A stretch of DNA of 64,000 nucleotides, from assembly GCA_035235625.1 (NCBI GenBank), contig CP141142.1, forward strand, positions 24,996,995 to 25,060,994, given 5' to 3'. A program made the translations under genes and the position numbers. Shown here one piece after another: positions 24,244 through 36,136 of the stretch; the stretch's first letter is position 1; every line of letters begins with the position of its first letter. Under the pieces are notes generated by a model. That model ran no database searches, was not told the DNA's origin, and saw nothing but the letters and a program-made list of their open reading frames with translations. Source of the stretch: Saururus chinensis. Lineage: Eukaryota > Streptophyta > Magnoliopsida > Piperales > Saururaceae.

Positions 24244-25240
24244 AATACCCCCAAACCTATGTTTTGCTAGTCCTCGAGCAAAATAAAAATAAAATAAAAC
24301 AAATAATCTAGAAAATTAAATATATGCCACTTTCGTAGGGAATCACGATTGCATTTAGCGTATGCAATAAGCCTTTAAACCCCTAGGTGTCCTTAGTTGG
24401 ATGAGTAGTGTATCGTGAGTGTTTGCAGTAATGATACCCACAATCATCTAAACCTAAGAAAATAAATAAAGTAAAACAAGAAAACTAAAATTCTAAAAAT
24501 AATCTTCTCTTAAAAACACACAACTTTTTCTAAAAAGAACCAACCACAAATACTTGAAACAAGTAAAAAATTTCGATCTAATCACTCTCAAGTAAGGAAT
24601 CATCCATTCTATAACCCCATCTTAAAAATAATTGTGCAACTACATATATACATTTCAAAAACATGAAGTGTAGAAACTTTGTAGTCATACAATTTCATTA
24701 TTTATTAACAAACATATCTTATGTTACCCATTAACCAAGCTCATTAAAGTTCACTAACTTAAAAATATAACAATGACAATCTTTTATCTTTAACATCTCA
24801 TAATAAAACTTCATGTAATGACATTCAAATTTTAATTAAATTCAAGGAATAAGAGCATAATATACCTCAAAATATGACTCGTGCAATACTTAGTTCTATT
24901 AAGATTTCTAAATAGTCCATGTAACAATCATTAGGCTAGTGTCCCTAATCTAGTTGGCTCAAGGTACTAGGTGTTGAAACACCCCTCAGGCTTAATAACT
25001 CGAACTATAAAAGCCACAGAACTAAGCAAGTCATAAAATAATTTATCTCAACTTTTTACTTTTTGATGCAATCCCTTATGTTTGCCTAGGCACAAGGCTC
25101 GGTTACACAGTGAAGAAAGAAAAAAACCTTTACTCTTTTTTTTTCATTTTTTCATCATCATTTTCTTTTCAATCAATCTATCTTTTTTTTTACTTTTTTT
25201 TATTTTTTCTTATACACCTATCTTCTAGGTTCTCCACCCA
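24244..25240 (-). mobile_element. Internal non-coding part of the Athila/Tat-type element
   Basis: Region between the end of pol and the 3' LTR, AT-rich with no domain. It includes a near-pure T stretch (25126-25210 on the plus strand). It meets the chromovirus integrase relic at about 25240, so the rest of this element is gone or elsewhere. Confidence 0.55.
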
Positions 25241-26471
25241 CCCAGGGGGAACTAAGATGTATCATGATGTAAAGAAGACTTTTTGGTGGAGTAATATAAA
25301 GAGGGACATCGTTTCCTTCGTGTCCAAATGCCTTATTTGTCAGCAAGTTAAGGAGGATCATCGTCATTCGGGTGGTATGCTACAACCCCTTCTTATCCCG
25401 GAGTGGAAGTGGGAAAATGTAGCAAGGAACTTTGTTTCTGGACTCCTTAGATCATCGAGCTGTAACAACGCACACTTTATAGCGATAAGGATGACTACTT
25501 CTTAGGATGTGTTGGCTTCCTTGTATGAAAAGGAGTTTGTGTGATTGCATGGTGTCCCGGTGTCCATTGTCTCCAACCGTGATCCTCGCTTCACCTCCCG
25601 TTTTGGCAGAGTTTTTAGAAGGCCTTGGGTACATCATTGCATCTTAGCTTAGCCTATCATCCTCAGATCGATGGGCAATCTAGAGGACCATCCAAACAAT
25701 GAGGACATGGTTTGGGCGTGTATACTTGAGCAAAAAAGTAGTTGGGAGCAACACCTACCTTTGGTAGAGTTTACTTATAATAACAGTTATCAAGTGAGCA
25801 TTAAGATGACAATGTTTGAGGCACTCTATGGGAGTCAGTATCGATCTCCCCTTTGTTGGAGTGAGGCCAGGGAACATCTTCTTACTGGTCAAGATCTTGT
25901 GTAATAATTGGTGGAGAAGATCCAACCCATTCGGGAGAGATTGCAAACGATACTAAATCAGCAAAAGAGTTATGCCGACAAGAGGCTGCGAGACTTAGAG
26001 TTTGATGAGGGTGGTCATGTATTCTTGAAAATCTCTCCTTCCCGTGGTGTTGTTCATTCTGGCAAGAATGGGAAACTATCTCCTCACTTTATAGGATCAT
26101 TCAAAGTGCTTGAGTGCATTGGCGCTGTGGCTTATCGGGTGGCTCTACCTCCTCAGGTCGTGAACATTCATAACATGTTCCATGTTTCACTTCTTCAAAA
26201 GTATGAGCTGGATCCATCCCACGTGTTAGACTTTGAACCCTTGGAGCTTAGGGAGGATCTTTCCTATGTAGAGGCGCCGGTGCGTATATTGGGCAATAAG
26301 GAGATGACTCTTCGACACAAAGTAATCCTGTTGGTGAAGATATTATGGCGGAACAACATGGAGGAAGCCACGTGGGAGCGAGAGGATGAAGTAAGGTTGA
26401 AATACCCTCATCTTTTTACCATCGACAGACAAGAGAATTTGTGTGACAAAATCCCTCTAAAGAGATAAGGA
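25241..26471 (+). pseudogene. Chromovirus pol 3' part: integrase and chromodomain, decayed
   Basis: C-terminal part of a Ty3/gypsy polyprotein. It starts at the integrase zinc domain (FSTHPGGTKMYHDVKKTFWW, then FVSKCLICQQVK), then PLLIPEWKWENVARNFVSGL. The core is broken by stops (TTS-stop-DVL, V-stop-LHG) but keeps VSIVSNRDPRFTSRF, LPLVEFTYNNSYQ and FEALYGSQYRSPLCW. The last 186 codons (25908-26468) are open: SYADKRLRDLEF, SGKNGKLSPHFIGSF, HNMFHVSLLQKY and a chromodomain ending ILWRNNMEEATWEREDEVRLKY. The frame ends three bases before the LTR. Tekay/Del-like lineage is inferred from the text and the long LTR. Gag, protease, RT and RNase H are absent. Confidence 0.9.
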
Positions 26472-29400
26472 TGTAAGATTTCTAACTTTAACCCGGTTTG
26501 ATTTTGAATTGATTATGTGAATATTGTGTAGTGTTGTTGTAATTAGTTGGTTTGACTTATTTTTGGGGTTAAAGGTTGATAATGATGGTTTTAATAAGGT
26601 TTTCTCTCATTTTTATAAGTTTCTATACTAAACTCAATTTATCATATATTTAGGGAATTTTGGGATTTTGTGGGAATTTTCTTAAATTTAGGGCATGGGC
26701 CCCACGTTCATGTTTTGTGGTGAGGGTTCCACAAGACCTTAAACTTCACTTATTTTATTACTAAAGAGTTTTAAAATTTTTTAATTTATTTTAGCCTTAA
26801 AATGAGAAAAATTAGCTATTTAGGGCACTAAATTTTATTTATACCCCAACTTTTAGTATTTATACCCTAATGACTTGCTATAAAAGGAAAGTCCCAACCA
26901 CATTCCCAATAAGGAAAGAGCTGAGATTAGAGGCTAGAAGTGCCCTAGTCCCCATTACCAAAGGAAGAAACCGAATTAGGTATGTTTAAGCCTTGATTTC
27001 TACTAATCTTTTGGAATTTCCCTTAATATCTCTTAATCTCATCTTCACCCAAAGTTGATTCTTGATTTACCTTACTAAAAATACTATTTTTAATTTCTAT
27101 TTCAAACCCTAATTTAGGAATTTTATGTTTTTAAGCAAAGAGAACCCTAGATCTTCATGTCTTTTTAAAGTGGTTAAAGCTTAATATTCTAATTTAATTA
27201 ACTATTAACTAAACCCTAACTTTTGGTAGGGATTTATGATGATTAGAGTTTTGTTTTGGACTCAAAAGCTTGCTAAAGGTAAGGGCTATCATTCTATGTT
27301 GATTGATATTTCGGATTTCAAGTTTGGAATGCTTCAAGTGGGTTCTTTCTTTACTTTGTGCTTTCATAGTGATTTATTAAAAATATATGATTTATTATTA
27401 TTTTTGTATGTTTAAACATGAAAAATATTAGATCTATTATATTTTAGACTTGGGTAATGACTATATAAAGTTTCATGAAGTTTTAGCAATTTTTATTAAT
27501 TTTTTAGAAAAATTTTAGTTCAATTTCGTGAGGTAGAAGATGACATTTAGGACAATTCTATCCTAAATGTTAGATCGTTGATCTAATGGCCAGATCTTCA
27601 TCAAATCATTCAAACAACCCAAATAGTTCTATGTTTTGGATTCATGACTATGTTTTAGATATTTTTACTTTAAGTTTTTCTCTTAATTTTTTTAGAATAT
27701 ATTAACATGTATAGATTATATTTTTAATTATTTTTTTAAAATAATATATATTTATTATATTTTTGGAATGCGTGTTCTACAGTTAAAATAGCTCTCTATT
27801 TTTGTGTTTAGAAGCATGTTTAGAGATGAAAACAAATGATTTTTAGTTCCTTTTTTATGATGGATTTATATACATGTTATGAGTATGCTGTAAAAATTTC
27901 AAGTTGTTTAGTACATAAAGTCAATGGAATAATTGTAAATTTGAAGGTCGACGATTCTGGCAGAACTACATAGTCTCATTAATTAAATCACAAAAATTAT
28001 TATTTGTACATACTTTTATATGATATTTATTTATATGGTAATTAAACCTATGAGGTAGGTATCTCTAAATTTTCACATTGATTGGAGCTTATTTGCTATT
28101 TTTCCTAAAATGTATAATTTATATGTTGTGATTATGCTAAAACATCTATTTAAGCTAGTATGAGATAAATGAGTTACACGCAATTTTAAGTGAGATTTTG
28201 ATGATTTCTTCATACTTGCTCCATGGTTCTAGTAGGTTTAATTATGAGGATGGGCATGTATGCTTACACATGTAATGCTAATTATTTGTGAACCATATTT
28301 CCATGTCTAGCTTAAGTAGAGTGATGATTACACTTGCTTAAGTCTAGTATGAAGTTATAATTGACTTGGACATGTATTTTGAGGTTTTCACCATATTTTA
28401 TTCAGGATTTTAGTAAGAAGGAACCATAATAAAATCATGAAGGCATGTGTATAGTATGATGATGGTTTGTTCATGTTGCATATGCCTTTGCTTAGATTTA
28501 AATATTATCACTACGTTCATACTTGTAAAGGTAATTATGGTGATTATTCGACACAAATGACTAGAAATAATGCACATATGGACTGACTCGAGCATATCTC
28601 TTGTATTAGGATTCATGTAGAGTTGCTCGCGTATGTTCCATGTTGCATGCATCATGAAAATGGTTTATAAATGAGATATCATGATTACCCATAGTTGATT
28701 GATTAGATAAAATTGGATGACATTGCTTTTCGAATTAATCGATCAGATGCTTATCGATTTGGTTTTATGTTTGAAAGGACGGGGTTTTACATCCCTTTGA
28801 GGTTGGGTTTTTCCTCCCCGGGTTAAGAAGAGCGACAATGCTATATGGAGTTAAATTGTTTAATTTATCTGGACCCCGAGAATCTAGGCTCGTTTGTCCG
28901 TTGCACCAGCTTACCATGAGGTACTTTCCCCATTAGGGATCTTACCCAAATTACTCGTCTCATTTTAGCAATTTGAACCTTCCTGTTGGGGATTGTTTGG
29001 AGTGAGTAGGTCTACTTATGCTTTGTCCGATTTAGTATGGTTATTTTATCCATGGATGAGACATTCACTATTTGTTGTTATTGCATGTGTATGTGATACT
29101 ATGCTCAATTACATAGTGGATATGTAGGGATGATGGAGCTTATGCTACACATGTATGTATGGATTAACTTGCATGTTATGCAGGATAGTGTGTTTGAGAC
29201 ACTTTTATGCAGGATGAATATTTGCATTGAGAATAGAGGTGTATGATAAGTTTATGTTAGGTAGTCACTCATGCAGAATGTGATTATGTTACACATAAGG
29301 TGTATGCTAAATGTGATGTTATGTTAAACCCATGATGCACAAGGGGCATATAACATTTAAGATGAGATGCGATGGGTGATAACATGATATGCATGTAACT

Positions 29401-30116
29401 TGAATGAAGTGATGTTATGATATACCATATAATATAGTATGTAGGTAATATGAGAATGTTATCATGAGTAGATACTTATGGATGGTAAGTTGTGATATTA
29501 ATACACAGGTTATGTAGATATCATATGATGAATGAGTATGATGATGTGATGAACCTTATGTGATTTACCTATGGTGTCTTTTAGATTTACTTTCTGTAAT
29601 TTAAAAACCTAGCTGAGCTTCTTGCTCACCCATCTTTCTTGTGGTTTTATTTTGGGGCTGCATGACGTGCCGTGCAGGTGGTCAAATGGACTCTATGAGG
29701 AGCGGGTGGGTGATGATCTTGCATAGGAGGGGTTCTTTAGAGATCTTGTGCTTTATAATTGTTAATTTACATAGCTTGTTGTGTTGTGACTTATGTTTAT
29801 TCTATTATGCTTTATAATCTACTTGCCGAGATTGGCTTAGACTTTTATTAGCATATGTGGGCTTAGACTCTATTACTTGAGCCATGTGAGGGCTATGTTG
29901 GATTAAGTGTGTGGGTTTTGTGTGGACTAATACTTAGTTTGTGGTCCTTTATTTTTTCATTAACTCTTGCACAAAACTTCAAGTGCGCTACTCCATTATG
30001 AATTACCCGATTTAGGGGTTAAGTCTTTTGCATCAAAGTTACTTCATTGCGCCGCTCACATCGAACTCCCCTTGGACCGGATCCGGCTTGGGGTTGGTAG
30101 GTGCCGTGGTGTGACA
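26472..30116 (+). mobile_element. 3' LTR of the chromovirus (3645 bp)
   Basis: Begins TGTAAGATTTC right after the purine-rich AAAGAGATAAGGA and ends CGTGGTGTGACA, giving TG...CA ends. The right flank (GTTTAATATC) is the old CYP82 3' flank also seen at 12170 and 50519, which fixes the boundary. It has no open frame of note. It resembles the solo LTRs at 7205-10811 and 44044-49193 in size and layout, for example the stretch around 28790-28930 matches 48330-48500 in type. Confidence 0.85.
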
Positions 30117-30966
30117 GTTTAATATCTATTTAATTGACTTAGTGGATCACTACATTACCCCGAGTCCAATTATGTTAGAAAAATATAAACAATGAGATAT
30201 GGCCTTATTGTGGAAGAATTAATTTATATAGAGAAAACAATAAAAAAACTAATCTCTATGCACATTCATGATTAAATTATCAATCAAAAATCAAACCGAG
30301 CATGTAAGACGCATGAGCACACACACAATTGTTTAAGTGAAAAGCCTCAACTAGGGTGAAAAACCACGACAGCCTACTTGTACATTAATAGTTGCTCGAA
30401 CTCTTCATGTTGAGCAAGTGTAAGTAGCTTAAGGGATGGTCATAAGATCATGAACAAATTGGCTGCCTTCCACTCAAGTTGAGAGATAACTTACATTTAA
30501 AAATGGGATTATAAAAGGAACAATTTCATAAGAAAACAAGAAATTGAAGAGGAATTAGGAAAAAAATACGCATAAATAATTATAAACTTTTTAGATAGAA
30601 AAAAAGTAACATGTTTTGTATATTTAAGGGCCAACAAATTCCCACCCTAATCACCTCTTTGTGGCTGTGCCCCTGCTTGGTATTTAGACATGGGAAGGAA
30701 CACATATATTTCGGATGTATAGGAAGAACTAGCTTTTTTAGATAGTCCCAAACTTTTTTTAACAATACAATTTCAGGGTCCATGGTTTTAACTATGCAGA
30801 TTGAAATGAAATGCCTTATTCTATTCAGAATTTATAGATAAAACATAATGTGTCACAATATTGCTTGACAATACAATTGAGATGCCTTATTCTATCCAGA
30901 ATATATATTACTTAACAATATAATCAGAAGCCTTATTCAAGATGAAACTGAGAGAACCTTTTCTTC
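30117..30966. other. 3' flank of the intact CYP82 gene
   Basis: Homologous to 12160-14471 and 50350-52658 but more diverged and shorter, so it is an older duplicate. No open frame. It is likely to hold the CYP82 3' UTR and polyadenylation region; an AATAAAG-type signal was not singled out. Confidence 0.65.
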
Positions 30967-33350
30967 CTAATTGCCATAGAGATGAGAAACAAGGCGTGGC
31001 GTGCAAATCAGTTCCAATGAAGTTGCCTTGGGCATGGTTAGCCCAGCACCCATACTCATGTCCACCGGACCACCGGATGGAGTAGCCAAGTTGAACCCAT
31101 GGAGGAGACGGGCGAGGGTCAGATGCATAATGTGGAGGGCAAATGAGATACCCGGACACATCCGCCTACCTGACCCAAAAGGAATAAGTTCAAAGTGCTG
31201 CCCTCTAACATCCACATCTGCATGGCTGGTGAGAAACCTCTCTGGTCGGAATGCCTCCGGGTCTGACCAAACGGTCGGGTCGCGGTGGATCTTCAAAATG
31301 TTCACGATCAAACGGGTCCCAGCTGGGACATGATACCCACCAATTTGGCAGTCTTCCATGGACTCATGTGGCACCGAAAGTGGAGCCACAGGGTAAAGGC
31401 GGAGGGTCTCTTTCACAATGGCTTGGAGGTATGGCAAGTTGTTTATGTCCGATTCTTGTACATTTCGTTCCTTGCCCACCTGACTGTTCAATTCTTGTTG
31501 GGCTTGCTCTAGGACATGGCGATTGTTCATAAGCAATGCTAGTGCCCATGTCATAGTCACAGAAGTAGTGTCCGTGCCGCCAAGGATAAGGTTCTGTCAC
31601 AATGGAAACACTAAAATCAAGTTCGACATACAACAAAAAGACCCTTCCGCAATAAGTAAAAAAATTGTTGATATTAAATAACATTTTAAAACAATTTTAG
31701 GAACTTGTCATAATAATTTGGATTTTTCCGTAGTTCTTTGTATACCTTCTTTGAGGGAATTGATTGATTTTAAAAAATTTTTTCGATAATTTTGTGCTTA
31801 GTGTTGTACTTAGCGTTAGTTGTAAGTAAAGGGGTTTGCGCGTTTTGAGGGATTAACATATAATTTAGGGTTTTGGCGCTTTTAAGAAACTGGTTTGCAC
31901 TTTTTTTAAGCATATAATTTCCCAGAGCTTAGTATAGTAAGATCTTCTACATTGAGATCCCTGCAATATATTAATTTTTTATTTGTAGATAATTTTTTTC
32001 GATTTGACATCCTTCAACAATTAATTTGTATGCAAGTTAATCTTTTAGTGCTAACGAACAATAACTTATTATTTTAATCAGTTTTCTCCTTGTTACCCTC
32101 TCAGTTTTATTGGCAATATAGGCAAGAGTGTCAGCAAAAATACATAATTATATGAGAAAGCATATAACTACAATTTTATAATCGATCTATTAGATTTTTC
32201 AGTTTCAATAATTTATGATAACTATTAGAAACACTATATGATCAAAACAGTTGTCTAATTAGGAATTCTGTTTCTATTATAAAGCGTGCTATAACGCAAG
32301 CAGGAGGCCTAATTTCCACTTTATAAATAAAGAAGACAGGCGATATAAAGAATAGTTCCAACGTCTAAAATTCCAAGTAATAAGATATACCAATGCAGTT
32401 GCCTTGACGGTCGTATCAATATCATAATCTAAGAAATGTGACTCCTGGAGGCTGGATAACATTACATCAATGAAGTCTTGGTCTGCAGCGTGCCTTGCGG
32501 ATTTTGTGTTCAGTCTATGTTCTTCTACCCAGCTTGACATAAACCTGTCTAGCTCTGCGGCTGTTTTTTTCATTTCTCTAATATGACCACCTATGTCCGC
32601 CCATTCAAGACATGGAATTGCATCTGATAACACGTACTTCCCGGCCAAGTGAAATAACTTAATGATAACTTCCCTGAACTTTGTTGCCTCCTTTTCATCC
32701 CCCACACAAGTACCAAAATATCTCTTTCCCGCAATATTCATGACCACATTATTAAAACTGAGGTCCCCAAACCATCGATCCATTTCAACTTTGATTGGTT
32801 GTCTATTATTTCTGACCCACCTCATATGCAAGTCCTTAATGGACAAATCAACTTCGGTCCTACGTACTTGCTCTAGCAGTTCGAGCCGGCGAGCTGAAAG
32901 GAGTTCAAGTGTTGCTATCTTTCTTACCTCTCTCCAGTAGGCACCGTAGAAAGCGAATCCAAATAAGGCATAATGATATCCCATATATTTTGCAGCAGCA
33001 TATTTGCTTCTACTAGCAAGGATCTTATCATTAGTAGTGAAGCATTCCTTGGCTAAATCCCAACTACTCACCACAACTGTCCTCTGAGCGCCAATCCAGA
33101 GAGTAAACATTGGCCCATACTTGTCAGTAAGGGCTGCGAGCGTTGTGGCCAGTGGTTGATTTCCACCAAGTTTATGAAGGTGGCCAATGATGGGCCATCG
33201 GCCGGCAGCCAGTGGTGCTTCTCGCCTCTCACCAGTTCCTTGCCTTGATTGCCATAAAGAGTAGAGCAGAAACAAGGGTAGAATGGCAAAGATAGCTTCA
33301 AGTATCGAAACCATTTCCATAAATGTGTATTGTGGTGTGCAAGTCCCCAA
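30967..33350 (-). CDS. Cytochrome P450, CYP82 family (two exons, apparently intact)
   Basis: Heme-thiolate monooxygenase anchored in the ER, using NADPH-P450 reductase. Exon 1 is 33350-32391 and exon 2 is 31593-30967, joined by a phase-0 GT-AG intron. The product is 528 residues from the first ATG, or 518/516 from Met11 or Met13, which lie directly before the membrane anchor VSILEAIFAILPLFLLYSLW and are more family-like. Seen: AAGRWPIIGHLHKLGG, the I-helix GGTDTT (325-330), KETLR (ExxR, E at 382), FRPERFL, and the heme loop PFGSGRRMCPG with the Cys ligand at 466. No stop or frameshift. CYP82 enzymes act in alkaloid, terpenoid, phenolic and homoterpene pathways; the substrate cannot be told here. 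Scraps of three related copies lie in the window. Confidence 0.95.
31594..32390 (-). other. Intron of the CYP82 gene (797 bp)
   Basis: Starts GTATATCTT after ...AAGGCAACTGCATTG and ends ...CATTGTGACAG before AACCTTATCCTTGGCGG. The join KATAL/NLILGGTDTT is the intron position conserved in CYP82 genes. AT-rich, with no inserted element recognised. Confidence 0.92.
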
Positions 33351-33390
33351 ATATTTATCAGCTAGAAGGGCAATTGCGTGGAAGATATCT

Positions 33391-33398
33391 CCTTATAG
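33391..33398 (-). promoter_or_regulatory. Possible TATA box of the CYP82 gene
   Basis: CTATAAGG on the minus strand lies 41-48 bp above the first ATG and about 75 bp above Met11. This spacing fits a start site that would leave Met11 or Met13 as the translation start. Another AT-rich candidate (GATAAATATTTGG) is nearer, at about 33353-33366. Confidence 0.35.
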
Positions 33399-34225
33399 CT
33401 CTTAAGCAATAAGTTCACTACCAATGGGACTGATTGAACCATATGATGAGAAAGGGATATTCTCCTTATCTTGATGCTGACCACTATGTATGGTAGCATT
33501 TTTCAACGGGTGCTTCCATTATTGTGTAGAAAGTGGCCCATATTTTTATGGATTCTTGTACGTTCTAGATGGGATGAGACAAATTACAATCAATAATTGT
33601 TGTCATTATCAGAACGTTTTAGATACAAGTCATGAATTCCACAATTGGTATGGGGCTAGCTATATAAAGACAACGAAAATCGAATTTTATACTATTTTCA
33701 TCGGGCTCCCCAAATGGTGAGTGATGATGTGTAACCACAAGAAGGTTTGGTCTCAACCTCTCATGTGCACCTTGATATGCCCAAAATACTATGACTTGTA
33801 TGCATCTTATACATAAGTAGTCAATGTTGTTTGGATTTAATGATAGGTTCTAATATAAAATAAATTGGTGTATTATAGAACTTTTAAAATTGGACAGTTT
33901 GACTCAAGTTTTATACCATTAATCCTTCTTTTACATTTGTTTGAATCATTCTAATCCCTAAAATGTCAAAGATATTACAATCAAAATCCCTATTGTTAAA
34001 ATAATATTAGTTTTAATTTTAAAATATTATATTTTACACTCTATAACTCAGATTCTCGTGTTCTTAGTATCATTACAAAGCTATCAACGAGCTCTATCAA
34101 ATGAGATCTTACAAGGCTATGTTTTTTTAAATTTTTTTGTAGACCCCATGTATATAACATTTCTTAATAATATTATATATATATTATATTCAGATTTGTG
34201 TATTTTTACCACCCTTGAAAAATCC
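33399..34225. other. Upstream flank of the CYP82 gene
   Basis: AT-rich DNA with no gene. The equivalent in block 1 has been deleted together with the 5' part of copy D. It ends where the gypsy-like LTR/leader relic begins at about 34226, so that relic is within 1 kb of the CYP82 start. Confidence 0.5.
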
Positions 34226-34513
34226 TCGTAGAGAGCTCTATCAACTGAGACACATGCTGCCAAACTGGTCCTAAACATGAGTAATATGCTTTACAACACA
34301 AAGTCCTTCTACACTATTGTTTTCACCAACCTATGACATAATATTTAGCCTATAAGATTTGAATTTATAATTGCCTACTATGAGTGTATATGGGTTAGTA
34401 TAGAGCTTGTGTGTATAACTAATGATCATTGTGATCCTCAAAACAATATGTTATAACTATAGCATGTAAGAGAGACCTTAATGTAGACTAGTTGGCATTG
34501 AAGAGTTTGGAGC

Positions 34514-34516
34514 ATT
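34514..34516. repeat. Left target-site duplication ATT of CACTA #1
   Basis: ATT precedes CACTAC and is repeated at 39055-39057 after GTAGTG. The empty relative at about 1447-1460 reads GAGC-ATT-GGAATCGCAC with a single ATT. Confidence 0.93.
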
Positions 34517-34539
34517 CACTACAACAAAAAAGACTATGA

Positions 34540-35030
34540 GCGACACTTATAAGCCTTGCTAATAATAATATAAGTGTCACTAATGACTATTAGCGACGCT
34601 TATAAACCGTCGCTAAAAAATGAGTCGCTATTGATCATTAGCGACGCTTAAGGCAAGCGTCGCTAATAGTGCACATTAGTGACATTTATACATACGTCGC
34701 TAATAATTTTAGTATTAGCGACGCATACTAAAGCGTCTCTAATAGTCAAATTATTAGCGAATCATAATATTAAGCGTCGCTAATACTTACTTATTAGCAA
34801 AGCTTTCTTATACATAGCTAATATAAAAAATTATTTTAAAAAAATAAATAACAACTTGTAAGCGTCGCTAATAATTTTTTTTTAAAACCTCGTTAATAAA
34901 AAAACATATTTTAAAAAAACATTTTTATGTATTAGCGACGCTTTGTCAAGCATCGCTAATACTTCATAAATTTTTTAAAAAATAAAAAAAAGTCTTTAGC
35001 GATGCTTGTATAAGCGTTGCTAAACACTTT
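34540..35030. repeat. Left subterminal AGCGACGCTT repeats of CACTA #1
   Basis: Many copies of TTAGCGACGCTT and its complement AAGCGTCGCTAA in close inverted pairs, each able to form a short hairpin. In known CACTA elements such subterminal motifs are bound by the element's TNPA-like protein; here that role is inferred. Confidence 0.85.
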
Positions 35031-35039
35031 AAAAAAATT

Positions 35040-35996
35040 AAAAAAAAAGGCATCGGAATCCGGCGGAAGTGCCGAATCCGGCGCCGATGGAAGGTTGGGG
35101 CACGTGGGTGTGGTGACCCTAGAAGAGGGAGGAAGTGGGGTGGGTGGCTGGATTACGGTGGGAAGCCGGAATCCAGTCCGCCTCCCCTCTTCCTCTGTTG
35201 AGTGCAAGGGGGGGGGGGGGGGGTGAAGGAGAAGGGAGAGTGGGGGGGGCCGGTCGCCCCCTCTCTCCCCCGGATCCGCCCACCTCTAGTGAGAAGGGGA
35301 AGTGGGAGGGAGGGGGTGGCCGGCCGCCCCCTCTCTCTCCCCTTGGTCCACCCCCCTCCTCTGGTTTCCAGAGGAAGGGAAGGAGGTGGGCGGACCCAGG
35401 GGAGAGAGGGAAAGAGGAGGCCGGAGAGAGAGGGCTGGATTCCGGGTCCCCGCCAGAATCCGGGCCCCCATAATCCCAGCCTCCCTCGCGCTGCCCCGTC
35501 TCGACCCGAACTGCCCCCCTCCTCTGAAACAGAGAAGGGGAAGGGAGAAGGACCCGGGGAGAGAAGAAGGGGGGGGAGGAGGGAGAGGAGGTCGGGACCG
35601 GACCGGGGTGGCCGGGACCCGATGTGGGCGGCGGAAGGCTGCTAAGTGGTGGGGCAGAAGAGGGGAGGAGCGGCTGGGACTGCAAGGGATGGGGACGGTT
35701 GCGGGGTGGCCGGGACCTGATTGGAGTGGGGATGCCGGGGCCGGAGCAGATCGGGTTGACTGTGGCCGGACGCTGGTGGCGGAAGGCATCTAAGGGGTGG
35801 AGGACGGGAGGAGAGGAGCGGCGGGGGGTGTGGGGCGGACGGAGGCAAACGAGTGGCGGAAGAGCGGGAGACGAGGGCGGAAGAAGGGAGACGGACGGCG
35901 GCGGTGGAACGTTGGCAGCAGGAAACGAGGGGAAGAAAAACACCCGCGCGGACCATTTTCTGCTGGTGCGCGCGTGAAAAATTCATGCGCGTTTAA
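35040..35996. other. GC-rich core of CACTA #1
   Basis: About 950 bp of high GC, G-rich on the plus strand, with a poly-G run at 35209-35222. It resembles the core of CACTA #2 (22400-22960) in position, strand bias, and words such as GATTCCGGG and AATCCGG. Long open frames on both strands are Pro/Ser- or Gly/Arg-rich without domains and are probably compositional. A captured host sequence is possible but not shown. Confidence 0.6.
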
Positions 35997-36136
35997 CAAC
36001 ACTTACAAAGCGTCGCAAATGGAAATCATTTGCGACGCTTAGCTTAAACGTCGCATAAAGTAATTTTTATCGACGTTTCCGAAATGTCGCCATTATTTAA
36101 TTAATTGCGACGCTTTCCAAAACATAGCAAAAACCG

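Noticed and set aside
31001-31560. Plus-strand open frames opposite CYP82 exon 2
   Set aside because: They mirror a strongly coding P450 exon on the minus strand and show no domain of their own.
35119-35943. 274-codon Pro/Ser-rich open frame on the minus strand of the CACTA #1 core
   Set aside because: Open frames exist on both strands of this GC-rich DNA, the product has no domain, and the length is explained by composition.
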